A DNA stretch of 9,841 nt from Methanomethylovorans sp. (GTDB taxonomy: Archaea > Halobacteriota > Methanosarcinia > Methanosarcinales > Methanosarcinaceae): NCBI GenBank assembly GCA_020854785.1, contig JAHFZE010000107.1, positions 1-9,841 on the forward strand. Direction: 5' to 3'. Shown here one piece after another: positions 1 through 5,462 of the stretch. The notes below the pieces were generated by a model. That model ran no database searches, had not been told where the DNA came from, and saw only the letters and a program-made list of their open reading frames with translations. Position numbers and translations under genes: made by a program. How positions within the stretch are numbered: the first letter of the stretch is position 1; each line of letters opens with the position of its first letter.

Positions 1-5
1 GGCCA

Positions 6-2387
6 TCAAAACTTTAGGCTATAACTAAATGAAGGAATAATCGGGAAATAGCTTTGCTGTTTTAATACTGTTTTGGTTGCTTCTGGTATTATCCTTCCTT
101 GCTCGTCAAATTGATAAGATGTATCAAGAAAATAGTAATACGGGTTCTGGCGGTTATAGAGGTTATAAATACTTATGTTCCAAATTCTTTCGCCTCGTTT
201 TACTTTCTTGTAAAAATTGACTCCTATATCGAGCTTGTGATAAGCGCGCATCCGGTATGAGTTCAGGTCATTATATACCTGTCCATAATTTAAATAGTTG
301 CTTTCATTAATTAATTCATTGATTACCTCAGGCATCATTTTATATTTTCCCGTTGCAAGTGTATATGGATTGCCGGTTCCAAAAACCCATGTTGCAGAAA
401 ACTGAATATTACTTTTTATCTTCTGTTGATACACAATGCTAATATCGTGTGTCCTGTCGTACTTGAAAGGATATGGTTTTCCATTATTTTTATTCTCAAA
501 CTGTCGGGTTGTTTTAGAGTATGTATATGCTATCCATCCTGTAGCCAAACCTTTTGTTTTTTGAAGAAGAAATTCCAAACCATAAGACTTTCCCTTACCA
601 TTAATTTCAACTTGGGATTGCCAGTCGGAGGCAGATGAGAGAATAGCTACACCATCTTTGTATGTAATAAGGTTATTCATTGTTTTATAATAACCCTCCA
701 AACTTATCTCATACATCTCGTCTCTAACTGTTTTTTCCAATCCGATGGCATACTGCTTCGACAATGAGGGTGCAACAGCATCGGTTACAGGAACCCAGAT
801 ATCATTCTGCATATTCGGACTGGATCCTGTAAGTAAGTGGATATATTGATTCATTGAAGAATATGAAGCTTTCAGGAGAGTGTTTTCGGAAATCATGAAA
901 GTTGAAAGAAAGCGAGGCTCATATGAAACATAGTTACGGTTTGGTGTCTGATATTTTGTAACCCTTAAACCAATGTTTGTAAATAACCTTGTACCAATTG
1001 AAATTTCATTTTCAAGATATACTGCGTTCTCGAAGCCATTCTGCTTCTTACTGCCAAAACTGGTATCTACAACTGCACTGTTTTCGACAGAATGATAAGT
1101 TGTTGTGTTAGGATTAAAATGGTGGAAAATTGAAGTGCCACCAAATTTAATCTTGTAATTCTGTTTAACATAATAATCGAAATCAGCTTTTACTGATAAG
1201 TCAATAATCCCCGACCAGTAGCTTGCAGATGTCTTTTCCTTAATGTTATTGCGGGTAAAAGTTCTGGAGAAGTCATTAGCAAGCCGATATCTGGTTGAAT
1301 ATAAGGTTAGATTAGAAAAAAGTTTATCTCCATACAGATGGTTCCATCGGAAAGCTCCAAGAATATTTCCCCATTCAAGAATCATCTTGTTTAAGTCCGT
1401 TTGAGTTTTTTGCCTGGTAAGTACTTTATCTCCTCCTGAATAGAAACTCAGATAGAGCCTGTCCTTTGGCGAGATAATATGGTTAATCTTCGCATTCAGA
1501 TCATAAAAATTGTATCCGATCGAAGTGCCATTAAATGAAGTTGTTCTTGTTAATGGTCTTGTAATTAGATCATACATGAATCGCCGTAATGAAATCATAT
1601 AGGAAGTAGTGTCTTTCTTAATGGGACCTTCAATCATAATCTTTGAGGCTATCATCCCAATCATTGCGTTCCCGTGGAACTCTTTCATATTTCCCTCTTT
1701 CATTTTAATATCAACAACCGAGGATAGTCTGCTCCCGTAATGAGCAGGGAAACCACCTTTTACTAGTTTCATGCTGTTTATCGCATCCGAATTTAAGGTT
1801 GATACAAATCCACCCAAATGGTTGACATAATAAACCGGAACATCGTCGATTACCATCAGGTTTTGATCAGGACTTCCACCACGGATATATAAGCCGCTTG
1901 ATGCTTCATTACCTGATTGGATACCTGGCATTAGTTGCAAGGTTTTTAAGACATCGGTTTCTCCTCCAAGAGATGGCATGGCAGTAACTTTTGATATGGG
2001 CACAGTAGCTATACTCATTTCCTTTCTCCTTTCATATGTAGCTGTTTTTTCAGCGCTTACAATCACCTCATCAAGTAAATTACTGCTCCTTAATGCAAAA
2101 TCCACCTTCAGGTTCTGATAAGGTATTATGGTAAAGGATGAGGGAGAAAAGCCAACAAAAGAGGCTTGAATTTTAACAGAATCTTCTGATCGACTCAGGG
2201 TCAGGATATAATAACCATAACTATTTGAGATTGCATAATTAAAATAGTCAGCAGTTGTTATAGTTGCCCCAGCAATTATTTCTCCAGAAGCTGCATCTGT
2301 GACATAACCACTAATGGTGATCTTCTGAGAATATACATTAGTAAACAATTCAAAAAGCGACAGAAATATGATTAGCTTCTTTATCAT
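6..2387 (-). CDS. TonB-dependent outer-membrane receptor with N-terminal carboxypeptidase-regulatory-like domain (operon 1)
   Basis: This 793-residue protein is predicted to import an unknown ligand across the outer membrane using TonB energy. Seen: a signal peptide ending near residue 20 (VYS before QK), a beta-sandwich regulatory-like domain at about 22-105 (ISGYVTDAASGEIIAGA), a plug domain at about 115-235 with LQLMPGIQSG (150-159), IRGGSPDQN (168-176) and FPAHYGSRLSSVVDI (213-227), then a long barrel ending in the aromatic terminus SLKF. The C-terminal Phe fits recognition by the Bam machinery. The start is supported by the four-base ATGA overlap with the preceding DUF4249 gene, which suggests translational coupling. 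It is a paralogue of the receptor at 5463-7862: 52 of 84 residues match across the plug core. No STN signalling domain and no FecI/FecR-type regulator is visible, so sigma-factor signalling is unlikely from this locus alone. The family call is firm; the substrate is unknown. Confidence 0.95.
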   Translation of the reverse strand: MIKKLIIFLSLFELFTNVYSQKITISGYVTDAASGEIIAGATITTADYFNYAISNSYGYYILTLSRSEDSVKIQASFVGFSPSSFTIIPYQNLKVDFALRSSNLLDEVIVSAEKTATYERRKEMSIATVPISKVTAMPSLGGETDVLKTLQLMPGIQSGNEASSGLYIRGGSPDQNLMVIDDVPVYYVNHLGGFVSTLNSDAINSMKLVKGGFPAHYGSRLSSVVDIKMKEGNMKEFHGNAMIGMIASKIMIEGPIKKDTTSYMISLRRFMYDLITRPLTRTTSFNGTSIGYNFYDLNAKINHIISPKDRLYLSFYSGGDKVLTRQKTQTDLNKMILEWGNILGAFRWNHLYGDKLFSNLTLYSTRYRLANDFSRTFTRNNIKEKTSASYWSGIIDLSVKADFDYYVKQNYKIKFGGTSIFHHFNPNTTTYHSVENSAVVDTSFGSKKQNGFENAVYLENEISIGTRLFTNIGLRVTKYQTPNRNYVSYEPRFLSTFMISENTLLKASYSSMNQYIHLLTGSSPNMQNDIWVPVTDAVAPSLSKQYAIGLEKTVRDEMYEISLEGYYKTMNNLITYKDGVAILSSASDWQSQVEINGKGKSYGLEFLLQKTKGLATGWIAYTYSKTTRQFENKNNGKPYPFKYDRTHDISIVYQQKIKSNIQFSATWVFGTGNPYTLATGKYKMMPEVINELINESNYLNYGQVYNDLNSYRMRAYHKLDIGVNFYKKVKRGERIWNISIYNLYNRQNPYYYFLDTSYQFDEQGRIIPEATKTVLKQQSYFPIIPSFSYSLKF

Positions 2388-3262
2388 TTGCCTGAGACAG
2401 TAATTATTTTTTCATCTGATGAAAAGCCAGCAAAAATTCCATAACCACCTTTAATATTTGAATAAAGGTTGATTGGATCACTCATCCCGCTGAAAATGTC
2501 ATTTTCCAGGCTGAACAAATATGCATACTGTCTTTCCTTGTATTTGTAGTAAGATTCAGAAACTGATCTGAATGTGATCTTAAGATTATAATCGGCATAT
2601 GTCTGTGTAGCAAAATATATTTTTACCGAGCAGTGTTTCCCGTCAAACATCTTATCGGTGAAAATCAGAGTCTTGGGATTATAATCAAGAAGACCGGTTG
2701 AGGTTATTATTGGGTCGGTGTTTTTCATAAACCAAATCGATGTATAATTATTATCGATGATATAATTTGCAGACAATTGTACTTCATAAAAGGAAGGCCC
2801 GGCAGAATCCTGGAAATCGATCTTTAGTTCATTAATTATAAATCCATCCTCGTCAATAAATACTGAATCAGTGCATACACAGTTTTGAAGAATCGTTTTC
2901 TCAGGGATGATATCCTCACAGAAAACAGAATCCATATCAGGAACGTGAACAATCATAGAGTAGTTCTTCCCTCTCTCAGCCAGAACGTGTGAATAATAAT
3001 ATCCGTTATCCGGATAAAGTGTGTCAGTTTTTACATTATTAATAAATAAGATAATAGTTGCGTTGTTAAATTCAGGGATTATATTATCGAGTATTCCAAT
3101 GCTCTTCGACAGGTGAACTTTTATCGGATTGCCATCTGTAAAAAAGCTATTGACAACAACTTTTGAATCAGCCGGCGAAAGGTCTATTTCAATAACTTTT
3201 TGACACGACTGAAAAGAGGTGAGAATAGTAAAAAGTGCCAGGGCGTTAAGAAAGGGACGCAT
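2384..3262 (-). CDS. DUF4249-family lipoprotein, partner of the TonB receptor (operon 1)
   Basis: This 292-residue protein looks like a DUF4249 family member. These are Bacteroidetes lipoproteins usually encoded next to TonB-dependent receptors and thought, without direct proof, to be their partners. Seen: a hydrophobic signal with the lipid-attachment Cys at residue 20 (SFQSC; Phe at -3 is not ideal), then the family-typical KVIEIDL opening, a beta-rich body, and the family's C-terminal signature SNIKGGYGIFAGF at 268-280. Cys115, Cys128 and Cys130 have no counterpart in the paralogue at 7859-8710. The ATG overlaps the stop of the upstream barrel gene by one base (TAATG), and the stop overlaps the receptor start by four bases, so the three genes are very probably one operon. 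Lipidation and export are well supported. Surface exposure and a ligand-binding role are inference. Confidence 0.88.
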   Translation of the reverse strand: MRPFLNALALFTILTSFQSCQKVIEIDLSPADSKVVVNSFFTDGNPIKVHLSKSIGILDNIIPEFNNATIILFINNVKTDTLYPDNGYYYSHVLAERGKNYSMIVHVPDMDSVFCEDIIPEKTILQNCVCTDSVFIDEDGFIINELKIDFQDSAGPSFYEVQLSANYIIDNNYTSIWFMKNTDPIITSTGLLDYNPKTLIFTDKMFDGKHCSVKIYFATQTYADYNLKITFRSVSESYYKYKERQYAYLFSLENDIFSGMSDPINLYSNIKGGYGIFAGFSSDEKIITVSGK

Positions 3263-3840
3263 TAAAAATTGTAATTAACCTTATAGGAAAGCATATTATA
3301 ACCGGTAAAAGAGAATTCGTAGTATAGATCGAAGCTGACTCTTCTGCTTTTCGAGTATAAAGTTACACCGGGTGCAGCATAGAATCCGAATTCGTCATTC
3401 CTATATGGGGCAGGGTCACCAGAATTCCACACTTCCTTATAGGCGTGCACGAAAAAGGGAGAAACTTCCGCGAATACCTGGAATCTTTTTTCTGACAAAA
3501 TGGAGTATCTTGTAATAAGACCGATTCTATAAATAAAGTAGTTATATATTTGGGACTGTTCTCGTAATGATGAATTTGTAAGAATAGGGAATTTGCAGAC
3601 AAGTTCCATACCTGTTGTGAAGTTTTTGGTAATTCTACGCCCATAACGTAATGAAGAAACAGTCTCAATTAGACCAAAGCCTCCACTACTCAACAACCGT
3701 TCATTAATAACTGGATTAAACTGGATTCCGATTTGATTCTTCTTATAAGTTGTACTCTCCTTGGTTTCACTATTTTGTGATAATATAACCTTTGGAATTA
3801 ACAGTATGATGAGCGTAAATAGATAAACCTTTGTCCTCAT
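3262..3840 (-). CDS. Small predicted outer-membrane beta-barrel protein, first gene of operon 1
   Basis: This 192-residue protein has a signal peptide with likely cleavage after residue 21 (ILS before QN). The rest alternates aromatic and polar residues in strand-like stretches and ends in YNF, as expected for a small outer-membrane barrel. I do not recognise a named family. It is the first gene of operon 1, in the same place and of the same size as the 187-residue protein at 8726-9289, although the two sequences show little direct similarity. Its stop overlaps the next start (TAATG). No Shine-Dalgarno sequence is evident before the ATG, which is common in Bacteroidetes, and I found no good match to the phylum's TAnnTTTG promoter box in the 88 bases up to the hairpin at 3929-3966. 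A role as an accessory barrel for the receptor complex is inference from position. Confidence 0.8.
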   Translation of the reverse strand: MRTKVYLFTLIILLIPKVILSQNSETKESTTYKKNQIGIQFNPVINERLLSSGGFGLIETVSSLRYGRRITKNFTTGMELVCKFPILTNSSLREQSQIYNYFIYRIGLITRYSILSEKRFQVFAEVSPFFVHAYKEVWNSGDPAPYRNDEFGFYAAPGVTLYSKSRRVSFDLYYEFSFTGYNMLSYKVNYNF

Positions 3841-3928
3841 ATCTGTAAATTGATCTTGGGTTTGAGAATGTTAAATCTGGGAATTTGGTTGTTTGCGAGA
3901 TTTTCTGAGTCAACGCAGAATTAGCAAG

Positions 3929-3966
3929 AAAAGTATGTGTTTGGCGCTAGCCAAACTCTTACTTTT
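3929..3966. terminator. Inverted-repeat hairpin upstream of operon 1, possible bidirectional terminator
   Basis: Two 17-base arms (3929-3945 and 3950-3966) pair around a GCTA loop, with two T-T mismatches (3936/3959 and 3938/3957). The arms begin with AAAA and end with TTTT, so either strand would give a hairpin with an adjoining U-tract, as in a factor-independent terminator. It lies 88 bases upstream of the operon 1 start and could stop minus-strand transcription arriving from the gene at 4401-4889 through element A. The right arm shares CAAACTCTT with the hairpin at 9467-9525. It could instead be a leader element if the operon promoter lies further upstream. Confidence 0.5.
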
Positions 3967-4005
3967 GTGCGTTGGATATCCTGTCTTGGTGCAGTATCCC
4001 TTAAA

Positions 4006-4035
4006 CCTAACGGCCCGGCGGTATAATTAGTAAGC
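4006..4035. repeat. Left terminal inverted repeat of element A
   Basis: Against the reverse complement of 4333-4360 it matches CTAAC at the tip, then all nine bases of CGGTATAAT (4019-4027), then six of eight in TAGTAAGC (4028-4035). The stretch between differs in length by two bases. Confidence 0.75.
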
Positions 4036-4220
4036 GTTACTCGACGAAGCATCCGGTAGTGTCCTGGTACTTTAGCCACAAGGTTGTCCCGGTGCGAGGA
4101 GAGTATGGCATGTGTTTTTGCTGTCCGGGTACAAAGCTTGCTGAGTATTACGCGTTTCGCGGTACAAAGTTTCGGGCGAGCAGAGAAGAAGTCATGGTAC
4201 ACAGGGTTTAATAAAAAGCA

Positions 4221-4269
4221 GCTGCGCGTGGCGCCACTACGTCGCAGCGAAGCGAAGATTGGTGGCGCC
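4221..4269. repeat. GC-rich nested hairpin in the variable middle of element A
   Basis: The segment contains the perfect palindrome GTGGCGCCAC (4228-4237), flanked by GCTGCG (4221-4226) and its complement CGCAGC (4243-4248). A second GTGGCGCC follows at 4262-4269 and can pair with 4230-4237. Two alternative stem-loops are therefore possible. The segment is absent from element B and lies past the visible part of element C. Confidence 0.6.
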
Positions 4270-4325
4270 GGGCTTTGTCATGGCACAGATACCAGTCATT
4301 GGGGCAGGAGCAAAGCGCAAAAACC

Positions 4326-4418
4326 ATGACAAGCTTATTGATTATACCGTCCGTGTTAGCGGCCGGACTTATTTTAAATCTTCTGTGTGAAATTTATTTT
4401 TTATACCAATGCAAATAG
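4326..4418 (+). other. Possible 30-codon hydrophobic peptide ORF at the right end of element A
   Basis: An ATG at 4326 opens a 30-residue frame beginning MTSLLIIPSVLA, mostly hydrophobic and long enough for one membrane segment, ending at TAG 4416-4418. The same start and core occur in element B at 5212. Within the shared block (from 4305) the three base differences (AGC/AGT, TTG/TTA, GCG/GCT) are all silent in this frame. Against coding: AGGAG at 4306-4310 is 15 bases from the ATG, too far for a good ribosome site; the core also forms the terminal inverted repeat, which explains its conservation; and the end overlaps the opposite-strand gene at 4401-4889. No function is proposed. Confidence 0.2.
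4333..4360. repeat. Right terminal inverted repeat of element A
   Basis: It reads GCTTATTG, ATTATACCG, then TCCGT and GTTAGC. Its reverse complement starts GCTAAC and matches the left ends of all three copies, with an identical CGGTATAAT core. Confidence 0.75.
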
Positions 4419-4889
4419 AATCATATAATTATGACCACTTTCTTTTGCACATTTTGGACAATATGCATAATGAACATAATAATCCTTGGCTATTTGATCT
4501 TTTTCTTTAAGATAATTTTCCATTTGTTTTATGAATTTGGGAGCGTTGTTGTAAGGTCCATCAAATACACAAGCAACAAATGATCCGGAAATTGTTGTGT
4601 TATTTGCCCCCTCCACTTGCTTTGAAACTGAATAAAAAATTTCAGACTTAAAAGCTGAAGGATCTCGGAATAAAATCAGTGCTTCTGATTTATCCTGAAT
4701 AGTTGCTTCTGCCTTTTGAGCTGACGTATGCATTTTCATTACCTTTTTACCAATCGTTGGAGGAAAAGGAATATGAAAAAATGTAGAAATGGTTTCTTTA
4801 AGGAAGAGCTTGTTTTCCCAATTGATTGTTTTTTTGTCCCATTTTTCAACCTCGAATTTGGGGCAGCATTCTTGATTTTGTGTTTCCAT
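4401..4889 (-). CDS. Conserved small protein with CCPKF and CPKCA cysteine motifs, function unknown
   Basis: This 162-residue soluble protein has no signal peptide or membrane segment. Landmarks are CCPKF (8-12), W17D, a FFHIPF segment (37-42), SGSFVACVFDGPYNN (101-115) and CPKCAKESGHNY near the end (144-155). From memory this pattern matches a family of roughly 150-residue prokaryotic proteins often labelled only 'hydrolase', for which I know no demonstrated reaction. The GSF...F-GPY segment also recalls GyrI-like small-molecule-binding folds. Cys8, Cys9, Cys144 and Cys147 could form a metal or redox site, which is inference. The gene stands alone between element A (41 bases past its stop) and element B (42 bases before its start), in the same orientation as both operons. 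The start at 4889 is the only upstream Met that keeps the CCPKF motif near the N terminus, as expected for the family. Its presence as a real gene is likely; its role is unknown. Confidence 0.8.
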   Translation of the reverse strand: METQNQECCPKFEVEKWDKKTINWENKLFLKETISTFFHIPFPPTIGKKVMKMHTSAQKAEATIQDKSEALILFRDPSAFKSEIFYSVSKQVEGANNTTISGSFVACVFDGPYNNAPKFIKQMENYLKEKDQIAKDYYVHYAYCPKCAKESGHNYMILFALV

Positions 4890-4931
4890 GTTTGCAAATA
4901 TTTAAATGTGGTAGGTTCGTTCTATCTGACC

Positions 4932-4961
4932 GCTAACGGCCCGGCGGTATAATTAGTAAGC
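4932..4961. repeat. Left terminal inverted repeat of element B
   Basis: GCTAAC, then GGCCCGG, then CGGTATAAT (4945-4953), then TAGTAAGC (4954-4961). It pairs with 5219-5246 apart from a two-base length difference and a few mismatches. Confidence 0.75.
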
Positions 4962-5211
4962 GTTACTCGACGAAGCATCCGGTAGGGTCTTGGTACTTTA
5001 GCCACAAAATTGTCCCGGTGCGAGGAGAGTATGGCATGCGTTTTTGCTGTCCGGGTACAAAGGTGGCCGGGTATTACGTGTTTCGCGGTACAAGGTTGAA
5101 TGGGAGCAGGTAAGTAGTCAGGGTACACTGCGCTTAAATGCGGGTACTGGCGCGGTCGCGGCACAGGCTATTACAGATCTGTCAAGAGGGCAGGAGCAAA
5201 GTGCAAAAACC

Positions 5212-5448
5212 ATGACAAGCTTATTAATTATACCGTCCGTGTTAGCTGTAGGGCTTTTTTCAATTCTTGCTAGGTTGCTGTACGAATTCTTGGTGACCCG
5301 GGCTGCGCTGAAAGGCTCTTCACGCAAACATAGAGCTGTGTGGTGCAAGGGAAGTTTGCGGGAAGTGCCTGACAGCCGAAGGGAAGGTCTACTTCTATCG
5401 AATTTGACTATTATACATATAATCAAAGGTTTGCAATCAATGTTATGA
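5212..5448 (+). other. Possible ORF (78 codons) starting in element B and running into its flank
   Basis: It starts at the ATG equivalent to 4326 in element A and shares MTSLLIIPSVLA and then GL with it. It has a hydrophobic first 32 residues and then a basic, low-complexity tail that resembles no known family. The frame stays open upstream to an ATG at 5044. It runs opposite to the gene direction of the whole window and is most probably a chance frame in repeat sequence. It is recorded only because of the shared N terminus. Confidence 0.12.
5219..5246. repeat. Right terminal inverted repeat of element B
   Basis: GCTTATTA, ATTATACCG, TCCGT, GTTAGC. It differs from the right end of element A at one base within these 28. 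Confidence 0.75.
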
Positions 5449-5462
5449 TCAACTGCTGATAT
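5247..5462. other. Non-coding flank between element B and the end of operon 2
   Basis: These 216 bases lie downstream of the operon 2 receptor stop. No convincing terminator hairpin with a U-tract on the minus strand was found. The stretch 5290-5390 is purine- and G+C-rich like the element and may be an older insertion remnant. Bases 5363-5381 match 17 of 19 bases of the hairpin arm at 9471-9489, but no complementary arm is present. Confidence 0.5.

Larger units (their letters stand above)
4006..4360. mobile_element. Repeat element A, MITE-like, complete (355 bp)
   Basis: This is a complete copy of a three-copy element. The left end (4006-4035) and the right end (4333-4360) are imperfect inverted repeats sharing CTAAC, an identical CGGTATAAT and a TAAGC block. 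The first base of the GCTAAC end is C here instead of G. About 200 bp from the left end match element C with few changes, and about 165 bp match element B at roughly 93% by eye. The middle (about 4210-4300) is not shared with B; the right block from GGGCAGGAG (4302-4310) is. The segment 4081-4140 has 32 G or C in 60 bases, against 20 of 60 at 121-180 in the neighbouring receptor gene. No transposase is encoded and no target-site duplication is obvious. Similarity to element C continues a little outside the left end (CCCTTA at 3998-4003), so that boundary may be up to 12 bases off. Confidence 0.75.
4932..5246. mobile_element. Repeat element B, MITE-like, complete (315 bp)
   Basis: This second complete copy lies in the same orientation as A. 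It starts GCTAAC and ends GTTAGC, a perfect six-base inverted tip, with inverted ends at 4932-4961 and 5219-5246; seven of eight bases match in the inner TAGTAAGC block. The left 165 bp is close to A, with clustered changes at 4986-4989, 5009-5010 and 5062-5070. The middle (about 5137-5188) is shorter than in A and unrelated to it. The right block from GGGCAGGAG is nearly identical to A. The copy fills most of the gap between the operon 2 receptor and the gene at 4401-4889. No transposase or target duplication is visible. Confidence 0.75.

Noticed and set aside
426..638. Plus-strand frames inside the receptor genes (also 6163-6387 and 7033-7281)
   Set aside because: They lie wholly antisense to well-supported receptor genes and show no domain or signal, so they are shadows.
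3921..4202. Minus-strand open frame through element A (93 codons), with similar frames in B (4922-5164) and C (9608-9829)
   Set aside because: Comparing A with C over the shared frame, seven of eight substitutions change the amino acid, and an inserted base in C breaks the frame. This is what neutral repeat DNA would show, so I read it as a chance frame in the repeats.
4084..4329. Plus-strand open frame of 81 codons inside element A
   Set aside because: It runs through the hairpin region, is not kept in element B because the middle is different, and has no recognisable domain.
4006..4360. Element A as a true integron attC site
   Set aside because: At 355 bp it is far beyond the usual attC length, the tips lack the full seven-base core consensus, and no integrase is in the window. 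Only the cassette-like layout remains suggestive.
5044..5211. Upstream extension of the plus-strand frame in element B to an ATG at 5044
   Set aside because: The extension crosses the variable middle, has no counterpart in element A, and is preceded by no ribosome site.
5363..5381. 17 of 19 bases match one arm of the 9467-9525 hairpin
   Set aside because: No complementary arm is nearby, and a match of this size between some two places in a 10-kb window is expected about once by chance.
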